NCBI GenBank assembly: GCA_910578275.1
Contig: CAJTPR010000003.1
Location: forward strand, 124,001-188,000
From: an uncultured Bacteroidales bacterium
GTDB lineage: Bacteria > Bacteroidota > Bacteroidia > Bacteroidales > P3
Length of the DNA stretch: 64,000 bases
Reading direction: 5' to 3'
In this document: piece after piece, positions 16,420-23,768 of the stretch
Layout of the letters: every line of letters begins with the position of its first letter
How positions within the stretch are numbered: the stretch's first letter is position 1
The notes under the pieces: generated by a model
What the model was told of the DNA's origin: nothing
Seen by the model: only the letters and a program-made list of their open reading frames with translations
The model's database searches: none
Made by a program: the position numbers and the translations under genes

Positions 16420-17733
16420 ATGGATGGAAAAAGAAACGTTGTCTTGATCTTTACGCCGGACTTGACTCCGTCCGGGATTGAAAACGGCCGGGGCGTTACC
16501 GGTTTTTCCCTGATGGTGGATGAATACGCACGGCTGTTGGCCCGCCATGGAAAAGTCGTCAGGGTATCTTGTTCCTCCTTGAAGAATCCGGACTTGAAGA
16601 TAGGCGACGAGTACCTGCTCTTGGAAAGGAGCCTTTGGCAGATTGCAAGGCATGCCCGGCCGGGAGATTGGAAACATGCATTCTTGTATTTTCTGGCCTC
16701 CTGCCGCCTGTCGCGATCCGCCAGATGGCGGATCTTCAAGCAGCGATTGAGCATGGGCTTGTATGTGAAGCAGATACGGAGGAGTGGCGCGGAGGTGGTG
16801 TTCTTGCAGTCGTTCTTGCCCCACATCATGCCTTTCGTGGGGGCCGCGTTGCATGAGAAGGTTCCCATGGCGCTTGCCTGTCATCAGGCTTACGATGACC
16901 GAAGCCCGTTGTTTGCAAATTATGAAGGGGCGTTTGCCCGTTATGCGGTCGCCCCTATGGTCATGAACGGTATTCCTGTGAGCGGGGTAGGCTCCGGTAT
17001 CGCGCGGTATTTCCGGCAGCATGTTCCTGAATGCTATTGGTCTCGCTTGCACGTCATCGGCAATCCGATACCTGAACCGGACGGCATGCTTGGCCGGAAA
17101 AAGGATTCCGGGTTATTCACGATCGTCGTTTCGGGCAACATCGGGGAACGTAAGAACCAAAGCCAGGTGCTTCGGGCGTTGGCATGCTTGCCGGCCGAAG
17201 AGCGCAGCCGCTTGCAAGTGATTTTCATCGGCGATGATTCCACGCATGGCAGGATACGGAGGCAAGCCGTCGAAGCCGGTGTGGAGCGTCTTTGCCGTTT
17301 CATGGGACGCTTGTCCAGGGAAGAGACGCTCCGTGTGACGGCAGGTGCGGACCTGGTACTTTCGGCCACACGTAGCGAGGGATTCGGATTGCCTTTCATC
17401 GAAGGATTTTCCTTCGGCGTTCCGGCCGTGTTTTTCGCGGATATAGACGCGGCCGCGGAACTGGGCGATCCCAAGTGCGCGGTCTTGGTAAGGGAGCGTG
17501 GCGACGAGGCGCTTGCCGAAGGTATCTTGCAAGCCATGCGGACGGAATGGGACAGGGAGCATATCCGCAGGTCGGTGAGGGAGAAGTTCGGTCCGCAGGC
17601 GATAGCCGGACAACATGCAAGGCTGCTGGGTTCGGCATCGGTCCCGTCATTGAGCGAAAAAAGGTGGGACAGGATGATGTTGGCCTACTTGCGGAACAAG
17701 GACGGGCGTTTCTATCCGGCCTCGGATCGGTAA
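16420..17733 (+). CDS. Glycosyltransferase family 4
   Basis: A 437-residue GT-B transferase. The ATG at 16420 is preferred; an in-frame TTG lies at 16384. The N-terminal half begins NVVLIFTPDLTPSGIENG, with the acceptor-side glycine-rich segment GIENGRGVTGFS. The C-terminal half has SGNIGERKNQSQVLRAL, FMGRLSREETLRV and the donor-binding ATRSEGFGLPFIEGFSFGVP (the E-x7-E pattern of retaining GT4 enzymes). It is divergent from the NeuB-type operon and likely contributes to the same surface glycan. Donor and acceptor are unknown. Confidence 0.9.
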   Translation: MDGKRNVVLIFTPDLTPSGIENGRGVTGFSLMVDEYARLLARHGKVVRVSCSSLKNPDLKIGDEYLLLERSLWQIARHARPGDWKHAFLYFLASCRLSRSARWRIFKQRLSMGLYVKQIRRSGAEVVFLQSFLPHIMPFVGAALHEKVPMALACHQAYDDRSPLFANYEGAFARYAVAPMVMNGIPVSGVGSGIARYFRQHVPECYWSRLHVIGNPIPEPDGMLGRKKDSGLFTIVVSGNIGERKNQSQVLRALACLPAEERSRLQVIFIGDDSTHGRIRRQAVEAGVERLCRFMGRLSREETLRVTAGADLVLSATRSEGFGLPFIEGFSFGVPAVFFADIDAAAELGDPKCAVLVRERGDEALAEGILQAMRTEWDREHIRRSVREKFGPQAIAGQHARLLGSASVPSLSEKRWDRMMLAYLRNKDGRFYPASDR

Positions 17734-17769
17734 TCCCGCAGGGAACGGCGTCCAGGGAATCCCGGGGTA

Positions 17770-18660
17770 TCAGATTTTCAATCTGGCGAACACGTCGATG
17801 TATGATCCGGGCGTGATGTTGTAAATGCCGGTACCGAGCTTGCGGGCCACGCGGTCGATCCGTCCGTATGATTGCAGGACCATGGAGAAACTCAGCAGGA
17901 TCCGATACAATGGAGCGGATTTGCGTACGGTTTCTTTCGATCCGTTGTCATAACAATGTTTGTCGTCGAGCAGCACTTCATTGTTCTCGTTTACCCAAAG
18001 CTGCTTGATCCACGAGTGGTCGGCTCCTGCGACATAGATGTTCCTGAATCCGATTCTGAGGCAATTGGCAATGGAGGGGACCAGCACGTTGTGCGGAGCG
18101 GGCAAGCCCCACCCCTTGAGGGTGGCACGCTGGACGAACCACTCGGGGCCGTCGACCTTCGTCATGTTGTAATAGGCGATTCCGATGCAAGGATTCTTTG
18201 ACAAAAGGGCTTGCTTCTTACGCCATATCGCGTGTTTCTTCGCATAAGCGGGAATCATCAGAAGGAAATCCCAGTCGACGGATTCCTTGATGACGTCGAG
18301 GATTCCGGCATCTTCTTCGCGCATGAAGAAGGCCGGATCCGCCAATACGTAGAGAGAGGGCTTTACTTGCGTGAATCTTTCGTGCAAGGCAAAGAAGTTG
18401 ACGGCCAGAATGGCTTTGTCTTTCATGAAATCCTGTTTCTGTTCCAGGAAATCCTTTGCGGAAGGTCCGTTCCCCAGGACCACGACTTCATCGAAAGGCG
18501 TCGGATTGACGAGCCTGGATGCTTTCTTGGATTGAATCGTCATTTTCAGCAACGAAACGGTCAATTTCAAGCTGTCGGACAGGAAGCGTTGGATGGATAC
18601 TAGTTTGGCCGGTGCGGGAACCTTGGGCCATTGTTCGGTCTTGTTTGGATTCTTCTTCAC
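17770..18660 (-). CDS. MptE-like / MAF (DUF115-type) domain protein, possible glycan transferase
   Basis: A cytosolic protein with the Rossmann-like start DEVVVLGNGPSAKDFLEQ, the GxGPS pattern of the MptE/MAF_flag10 (DUF115) superfamily, followed by AILAVNFFALHERF, PSLYVLADPAFF and, further on, IYVAGADHSWIKQLW. MAF members are associated with nonulosonic-acid transfer to flagellin, and others are pterin diphosphokinases. Here the location beside a NeuB-like operon favours a glycan role (inference). Start: a -7 box TACTTTTG at 18693-18686 puts the transcript start near 18680. I therefore give GTG 18660 (296 aa); ATG 18543 (257 aa) is the conservative choice, and ATG 18765 lies upstream of that promoter. 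Confidence 0.65.
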   Translation of the reverse strand: MKKNPNKTEQWPKVPAPAKLVSIQRFLSDSLKLTVSLLKMTIQSKKASRLVNPTPFDEVVVLGNGPSAKDFLEQKQDFMKDKAILAVNFFALHERFTQVKPSLYVLADPAFFMREEDAGILDVIKESVDWDFLLMIPAYAKKHAIWRKKQALLSKNPCIGIAYYNMTKVDGPEWFVQRATLKGWGLPAPHNVLVPSIANCLRIGFRNIYVAGADHSWIKQLWVNENNEVLLDDKHCYDNGSKETVRKSAPLYRILLSFSMVLQSYGRIDRVARKLGTGIYNITPGSYIDVFARLKI

Positions 18661-18685
18661 TTGTTCGGGAATAATCGGATAGGTG

Positions 18686-18693
18686 CAAAAGTA
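18686..18693 (-). promoter_or_regulatory. -7 box for the MptE/MAF-like gene
   Basis: TACTTTTG followed by CACC on the minus strand is a very typical Bacteroidetes -7 element. It limits the possible translation starts of the downstream gene. No good -33 box is evident. Confidence 0.5.
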
Positions 18694-18828
18694 AGGAATT
18701 TGCACGGATTGCCGGTGGAGAAGGCGGTCCGTGCTTTTCGCATCCCGTTTTCCGGAAGACGGCATCCGTCCGTGTTTTATTATTACATTTACCGGTTACT
18801 TGCTATCAATCGAAAATCCGATACGGAG

Positions 18829-19560
18829 ATGGACGACAATAATTTGACGGAACGCGAAACTTGGCGTGAATATTGGAGCAATCATAAACTGGAATCCGTT
18901 CCGGCTCATCCGTTTTACAAGCGATATTTGCCGGAGATACCCGCTACGGCCAAGTTCATCGAAATAGGCGGTTTCCCGGGTTACAATGCCGGTTTTTTCC
19001 ATAAGAACGTCTGTCGGGACGTGTCTATCCTGGATTTTCATATCGATACGGAGATTGTCAGGAGACTGGAGCAGGCGAACGGGATGCAGGTGGGAACGAT
19101 CAAGACGTTCGAAGCGGATTTCTTTGCCTCGAAGCCTGTGTCGGAAGAAACGTTCGGAGTCGTGTTTTCCATAGGTTTCGTCGAACATTTTCAAGATACC
19201 GAAGATGTCGTGGCCAGGCATGTGGAATTGCTGGAAAAGGACGGGTGGCTTGTCATGATCCTGCCTAATTTCCGGGGACTGAACGGATGGTTGCAGTACC
19301 TGTTCGACCGGAAGAACCTTGCCATGCACAATTTGGACAGCATGCGGCTGGAGCGGCTGCGTGCCTGCTGTGAATGTCTGGACTTGAAAGACGTCAAGGT
19401 GGAATATACCCGCAGGCCGATGCTTTGGCTGGAACCCAAGGATACGGTCTTGAACAGGATCGGCCGGTTCCTTGTCAAGGGTCTCAGTTACTTCTTGAAA
19501 CTGTTTCCGTTCAAGGGACGCTTGCTGTCTCCGTATATGATTGTCGTGGCAAGGAAGTGA
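18829..19560 (+). CDS. SAM-dependent methyltransferase (class I)
   Basis: A 243-residue Rossmann-fold methyltransferase. The start at 18829 (MDDNNLTERETWREYW) is chosen over longer in-frame ATGs because it begins at the family's N-terminal helix. Motif I is degenerate (AKFIEIGGFPGYNAGFF, about residues 42-58). DFHIDTEIVRRLEQ, VVFSIGFVEHFQDTEDVV and WLVMILPNFRGLNGWL follow, as in methyltransferase type 11/12 enzymes of glycan loci. It probably methylates a sugar or glycan intermediate; no substrate is indicated. It is plus strand between two minus-strand glycan genes. Confidence 0.85.
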   Translation: MDDNNLTERETWREYWSNHKLESVPAHPFYKRYLPEIPATAKFIEIGGFPGYNAGFFHKNVCRDVSILDFHIDTEIVRRLEQANGMQVGTIKTFEADFFASKPVSEETFGVVFSIGFVEHFQDTEDVVARHVELLEKDGWLVMILPNFRGLNGWLQYLFDRKNLAMHNLDSMRLERLRACCECLDLKDVKVEYTRRPMLWLEPKDTVLNRIGRFLVKGLSYFLKLFPFKGRLLSPYMIVVARK

Positions 19561-19639
19561 GGCCGCCGCTTTTTTCGTGAATGCGCCTTGCGTTCTGGCA
19601 TGTCGTCGCCCGGATAGTCCCGGTGACGAGGCCGAATGC

Positions 19640-20905
19640 TTACCGGCCCATGCTTGCGGCCGCTTGGCGGTAGGCCTGGTCATATTGCCTGGCGACGGCT
19701 GCTTCCGAATAACAGTCCAGGACCTTCTTTCTGCTGTTTTCCGAATATTGCCGGTAGGATTCCTCCGGCAGCCCGAGGAGGAATTTCAATCCGCGGACAA
19801 GGTCTTCCGTCGATTTGTATTCGGCCACGTAGCCGTTCCGTCCGTGGTCGATCATCTCGGGGATGCCTCCCACGTTGAAGCCGATGCACGGTATTCCGCA
19901 GGCCATGGCCTCCATGATCATGTTGGGCAGGTTTTCGTACAAGGAAGGGGTAAGGAAAAAATCGGCGGCGGAATAGATCTTGCTTAGCAAGGCCTCTTCT
20001 TTCACATAGTCGAAGGCGTGGACCTGGCAGTGGAAGAAGGTCTTCATGTCAGAGGCTCCGTTCCCTATGCAGATGACTTCCGTCGTTCGCGCAAACTCCG
20101 TATCCTCGAGAAGGGTATTGACGGCCTTTGCCATATATTCAGGTCCTTTGCGATAATCCTTCATGTTGACCGCACCGACCAGGATCAATCTTTTCCCTTG
20201 CGGAAGGGCCAGTTCTTGGCGGCAACCGTTTTTGTCCCGAGGCATGAAAATTTCCGTGTCGATAGGGTTGGGGATATTTATCACTTTTTGGTTTCCTAAA
20301 AGCATGCCGGAAGAAGCGATGTCCTTGAGCCATCGGCTACAGGTGACGAATGTCAGCCGTTTCCGGGCGAACAACGCTTTCTTTTTTTCAAAAGTCGTCC
20401 AGGACAAGTCTTTTCTTCGGGACGTCTGCAAGAGAGGGCAGCCGGCGCAATGTGTCTGAAATTTCGTGCATTCCCCCGTGCTGTGGCAGATACCGGTGGA
20501 ACACCATTGGTCGTGCATGGTCCATACCACAGGCTTGCCGCTCGTGAGGATTTTCCGCAAGTCCTTCATGGCCAGCATCCCTTGGTTTATCCAGTGCAGG
20601 TGGATGACGTCCGCTTCCTTGAAGCATGGCAATTTGGTGATGTCGGTGCCCGTATATGCCGGGTCTATCTCGAACAGGCGTTTCTTGGAAAAACCGTTTC
20701 GGATGACGATCAGGAGTCTTTCGTAGAGAAAGTCATGTCTTTTGCGCCATTTCCCGGGAACCTCGAATACGTTCTTGTCGTCGGTTTTCTTGTCATTGAC
20801 CAGCATGCGAGCCTCCGTACCGTTTTTGTTCAAGGCTTTCATGAGCCTGTTGGCGGCGACGGCGGCACCGCCGGTACGTTCGGATGTGTTTACGATCAAA
20901 ATCAT
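19640..20905 (-). CDS. Glycosyltransferase family 4 (GT4), surface glycan
   Basis: A 421-residue retaining GT-B enzyme. The N-terminal acceptor domain has LIVNTSERTGGAAVAANRLM, VIHLHWINQGM and PVVWTMHDQW, with a Cys-rich stretch between residues 140 and 165 (CSTGICHSTGEC, HCAGCPLL) seen in a subset of Bacteroidetes capsule GT4s. The donor domain has LVGAVNMKDYRKGPEYMAK and PSLYENLPNMIMEAMACGIP with the E-x7-E pattern. A perfect 21-bp stem hairpin ends 3 bp before the ATG (20905) and could restrict its translation. Confidence 0.92.
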   Translation of the reverse strand: MILIVNTSERTGGAAVAANRLMKALNKNGTEARMLVNDKKTDDKNVFEVPGKWRKRHDFLYERLLIVIRNGFSKKRLFEIDPAYTGTDITKLPCFKEADVIHLHWINQGMLAMKDLRKILTSGKPVVWTMHDQWCSTGICHSTGECTKFQTHCAGCPLLQTSRRKDLSWTTFEKKKALFARKRLTFVTCSRWLKDIASSGMLLGNQKVINIPNPIDTEIFMPRDKNGCRQELALPQGKRLILVGAVNMKDYRKGPEYMAKAVNTLLEDTEFARTTEVICIGNGASDMKTFFHCQVHAFDYVKEEALLSKIYSAADFFLTPSLYENLPNMIMEAMACGIPCIGFNVGGIPEMIDHGRNGYVAEYKSTEDLVRGLKFLLGLPEESYRQYSENSRKKVLDCYSEAAVARQYDQAYRQAAASMGR

Positions 20906-20908
20906 GAA

Positions 20909-20961
20909 GGGCTTGGAAATATCTTGCGATAATAAGACTTTCGCAAGATATTTCCAAGCCC
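20909..20961. repeat. Perfect 21-bp inverted repeat with 11-nt loop upstream of the GT4 start
   Basis: The arm at 20909-20929 is exactly complementary to 20941-20961, with the loop TAATAAGACTT between. In the minus-strand mRNA the stem ends 3 nt before the GT4 ATG. It lacks a U-run, so it does not look like an ordinary intrinsic terminator. Each arm contains TATCTTGC, close to a Bacteroidetes -7 box. Confidence 0.85.
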
Positions 20962-21050
20962 GTGGCCGCTATGTGGCTGGCCGGTCTCCGGTCGGGGGGC
21001 GTCGCGTTCGGGGAAGGAAAGGGTATGCAAGGAACCGATGGGTGGAAAAG

Positions 21051-21084
21051 AAAACGGGCGGACAAGAAATTGTCCGCCCGTTTT
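21051..21084 (-). terminator. Intrinsic terminator after the PpiD-like gene
   Basis: A perfect 15-bp stem (21051-21065 with 21070-21084), GAAA/TTTC tetraloop and a T-rich tail lie 21 bp downstream of the minus-strand peptidyl-prolyl isomerase gene, before the GT4 leader. This separates the two transcripts. Confidence 0.85.
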
Positions 21085-21104
21085 CCTTATGGAAGAAATC
21101 AGGA

Positions 21105-23216
21105 TTAGAAATAGAACTCGCGATTATCCTCGATTTCGGCGATGTCCTCGAGCGCGGACGAAACGAGGCTGCCGGCGGATTGCCGGTACTGCATCTGCAT
21201 GCCGCGTACCATGTTGGCTACCTGGACGGGATCGGCGGGAGCGGAAAGGACGTCGTCCACCACCACGCGGTAAACACCGGCGTTGCCCTCGATGGGACGG
21301 GAAAGGACGCCTTTTTCAAGGCCGCAGATCTGTCCCGTTATCTTGGGTTCGTAGGAATTTCCGATCATCGGGTAGGAATTGAGGCGGATGCCGAACGCGG
21401 TGTCTATTCGCAGTTCCAGCGATGCGGCGATTTCCTCGATGCTGTTGCCGGCCGAGAGACGCTTGGCCAGTTCCTTGCCTTTCTTTTCCTGTTTTACCAA
21501 TTGTTCCACTTGCGGAATCTTGGTGATGCGGTCGAAAGGAATGTATTCGTCTTCGTTGATGCTGCGCAGGGCGGCAATCACGTAGCGGTTTTCCGTCTCG
21601 AATATCTGGTCGGCCACATTGCCTTCCTTGGTATCCTGGTTGTATGCCCAGCGGATTACTTCACGCGAACCGTTGGCACCCGGCAGGTTGCTCTCCAGTT
21701 CGGTAACGGCGGCTTGACGGACTTGTACACCCATCTTGCGGGCGGCCGAATCCAATCCGGCGATCTTGCCTTTGCACTGTCCCAAAAGCTGGTTGGCACG
21801 CGTGTACATGGCCTTCGTCGTGGCCGCGCTTGGTTCGATGGGCACGTTTACCAAGGCCGCCAGCACTTTCTTGACGGGCTTGGTCTTTTCGGCCACGTGG
21901 ATCACGTGGAATCCGGCGGGAGCTTCCACGACAGTGGCGGTGCCGGCGGGCGTGTTCAAGATGGCGCGGTTCATGTAGCCCACGAAATAGCCGTCGCGTT
22001 GCCAGCCCAGGTCGCCGCCGTTCTGGCGGGCGGAGGGATCTTCCGAATACGTGGCGGCCAGCGAGGCGAACATGTCGGCATGAGCGTTGATGACGTCTTT
22101 CAAGGAGTCGGCCAAACGGCGGGATTGTTCCTTGTCACGGCCGCTCTGGCTTCCGGCTTCCGTGTAGGAAAGGAAGATATGGTTCAGGTGGATGCTGTCG
22201 GGACGCATCTGGACATCCAGCAACGCGGCCATCTGGAACGAACGTCCCATGCGACGAGGGGCGAAGAACGTGCCGGCCTTGGCATGGAAGAGCGTGTCCC
22301 AACCGGGGAAAATCTCGCTTTGGTTACGATAGAGGCTGTCGAAACGTTGTCCGGAGGTGACCGCGTTCACGAAATCGGGAACGGAAGTCTCGTTTTGGAA
22401 TTCCTCGTAAAGTTGCGCCACGTGCTTTTCGAGGTCGGCCATGTCCTGGGCCGTAGGGGTCACGTCGAATACCACGTAATCCAGGCTGCGGCTCTTGTTT
22501 TGCCTGAACCTGAACTTGTTCTCGTCGTAGAATTTCTTGTAGTCGCCCTTGGAGACTTGCACGTCGTCGTCTTCGATGCCGGAGTACGGGAGCATGATCC
22601 AGCGGGCCGTGGACGTGGAAGCCAAGGGGCCGCTCTGGAACGCGGCCAAGGTCTTGGGCATATAGAACGACTTGGCGGCGAGGTTGTTGTATTTTTCCTT
22701 GAGGCGTTCGTTCTTGACGATCCGTTCCAATTCGCTCAAGGCTGCCTTGTCTTGGTCGGAAAGCTGGTTGAAATTGCCGATGATGTTCATTACCTGTTGG
22801 CGATCGTACAGGCCGGTCTGCGGGTTGGTGAAATATTGGTAGAGGTAGGGGCTGATGAACTTGCCGTAGTACATGTCGTTCATTTCGGCGGTGGTCACCT
22901 GCATGCCCGCTTCCTGGCAGGCCTCTCCGAGCAGCATGTCCGAAACCATGCGCTGCCATGCCATGTTCCGGATCTGGTTCATGTCTTCTTCGGTAACCTT
23001 TTCGTCGCCCTGGGCGCGCTTGTATTGCTCGGTAAGTTGGTCCACGTCGGCCGAGAAGCGGTTGTACGAAACCGTTTCACCGTTGATCACGGCCACCGGA
23101 GGCGCGTTTTGTCCTCTTCTGCCGAAGGCGTCCTGTACGACGAAACCGATAATGGCGATGCCAATCAAGGCTACCGCGAGGCCGGCATGTTTTCTGATTT
23201 TACCGATAATTGCCAT
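21105..23216 (-). CDS. Membrane-anchored peptidyl-prolyl cis-trans isomerase (PpiD/SurA-like)
   Basis: A 703-residue periplasmic folding factor anchored by one N-terminal membrane segment (LAVALIGIAIIGFVVQDAF, about residues 13-31). A SurA_N-type chaperone domain follows (about 35-240), then a parvulin/rotamase PPIC domain (about 335-440: SIHLNHIFLSYTEAG, ATYSEDPSARQNGGDLGW, GFHVIHVAEKT), and a further C-terminal helical region with a second, degenerate rotamase-like half. Length matches Bacteroidetes PpiD homologues. It should assist folding of envelope proteins leaving the Sec translocon. Its promoter overlaps that of the divergent lipoprotein gene. Confidence 0.93.
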   Translation of the reverse strand: MAIIGKIRKHAGLAVALIGIAIIGFVVQDAFGRRGQNAPPVAVINGETVSYNRFSADVDQLTEQYKRAQGDEKVTEEDMNQIRNMAWQRMVSDMLLGEACQEAGMQVTTAEMNDMYYGKFISPYLYQYFTNPQTGLYDRQQVMNIIGNFNQLSDQDKAALSELERIVKNERLKEKYNNLAAKSFYMPKTLAAFQSGPLASTSTARWIMLPYSGIEDDDVQVSKGDYKKFYDENKFRFRQNKSRSLDYVVFDVTPTAQDMADLEKHVAQLYEEFQNETSVPDFVNAVTSGQRFDSLYRNQSEIFPGWDTLFHAKAGTFFAPRRMGRSFQMAALLDVQMRPDSIHLNHIFLSYTEAGSQSGRDKEQSRRLADSLKDVINAHADMFASLAATYSEDPSARQNGGDLGWQRDGYFVGYMNRAILNTPAGTATVVEAPAGFHVIHVAEKTKPVKKVLAALVNVPIEPSAATTKAMYTRANQLLGQCKGKIAGLDSAARKMGVQVRQAAVTELESNLPGANGSREVIRWAYNQDTKEGNVADQIFETENRYVIAALRSINEDEYIPFDRITKIPQVEQLVKQEKKGKELAKRLSAGNSIEEIAASLELRIDTAFGIRLNSYPMIGNSYEPKITGQICGLEKGVLSRPIEGNAGVYRVVVDDVLSAPADPVQVANMVRGMQMQYRQSAGSLVSSALEDIAEIEDNREFYF

Positions 23217-23272
23217 TTTCCTGATGTTTTTTGGATAAAAAAGCCCGGGCTGCGCGCACGGGCAAAGCGGCG

Positions 23273-23304
23273 CAAATTTATAAAATCAAAATCATCTGTG
23301 CAAC
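23273..23304 (-). promoter_or_regulatory. Promoter of the PpiD-like gene
   Basis: Minus strand: -7 box TAAATTTG (23280-23273), -33 box GTTG (23304-23301), 20-nt spacer; 57 bp from the -7 box to the start codon. It overlaps the plus-strand lipoprotein promoter, so the two may compete. Confidence 0.6.
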
Positions 23305-23328
23305 ATAAGGAAATTTTTGCTACCTTTG
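23297..23328 (+). promoter_or_regulatory. Promoter of the small lipoprotein gene
   Basis: Plus strand: -33-like TGTG (23297-23300), 20-nt spacer, -7 box TACCTTTG (23321-23328), 64 bp before the ATG. Confidence 0.6.
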
Positions 23329-23392
23329 CCCGATTTTTAGAGGACTGAAAGAAATCATCCTTTATCATAAACTTTTAAAAAACCAAGTAGAA

Positions 23393-23611
23393 ATGAAAAA
23401 ACTGGTTCTCGCTTGCGCCTTGTTGGCCGCTTTCGCTTTCGTAGGCTGCAAATCCAACAAGACCGCGGCTCCCGTGGAAGCCGCCGAAGCTCCCACCACC
23501 GAAGAAGTAGCCGTTGCTCCCGCCGACAGCGCCGCCGTTTGTCCTGAAACGGGCAAGGTTTGCGATGAAAAGGCCGAAGGCGAAAAGGTTTGCGAAAAGA
23601 AAGCCGAATAA
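23393..23611 (+). CDS. Small Ala/Glu-rich lipoprotein with C-terminal cysteines
   Basis: A 72-residue predicted lipoprotein: signal peptide MKKLVLACALLAAFAFVGC with lipobox FVGC (Cys19). A short low-complexity region rich in Ala, Glu, Pro and Val follows, and then a charged tail holding three more cysteines spaced within about 20 residues (VCPETGKVC, KVCEKK). No domain is recognised. It has its own promoter and terminator, so it is a monocistronic unit; this and the good codon content support a real gene. The function is unknown; abundant small envelope lipoproteins often look like this. Confidence 0.8.
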   Translation: MKKLVLACALLAAFAFVGCKSNKTAAPVEAAEAPTTEEVAVAPADSAAVCPETGKVCDEKAEGEKVCEKKAE

Positions 23612-23633
23612 CGATTCGTTTCGGTTTCAAGGA

Positions 23634-23667
23634 AAAGCCGTCGGATAGCGTTCCGGCGGCTTTTTTT
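23634..23667 (+). terminator. Intrinsic terminator of the lipoprotein gene
   Basis: AAAGCCGTCGGA pairs with TCCGGCGGCTTT around a 6-nt loop (one G-T pair) and is followed by a run of seven T, 22 bp after the lipoprotein stop codon. Confidence 0.85.
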
Positions 23668-23768
23668 ATGTGCTGCCGGACATGAACGCGCCATGTGCCG
23701 GCTTGGCGGTACGGATTGCGCCAAGTCGTTTTTTTTGCCGTATTTTGCAGTCGAGAAACCTTACAGAA

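Noticed and set aside
20909..20961. Invertible promoter (phase switch) explanation of the 21-bp repeat
   Set aside because: Only 11 nt lie between the arms, too little to carry a promoter that could be inverted.
20742..23348. Plus-strand 868-residue open frame opposite the PpiD-like gene
   Set aside because: Shadow of a full-length PpiD-like protein on the minus strand; no recognisable motif.
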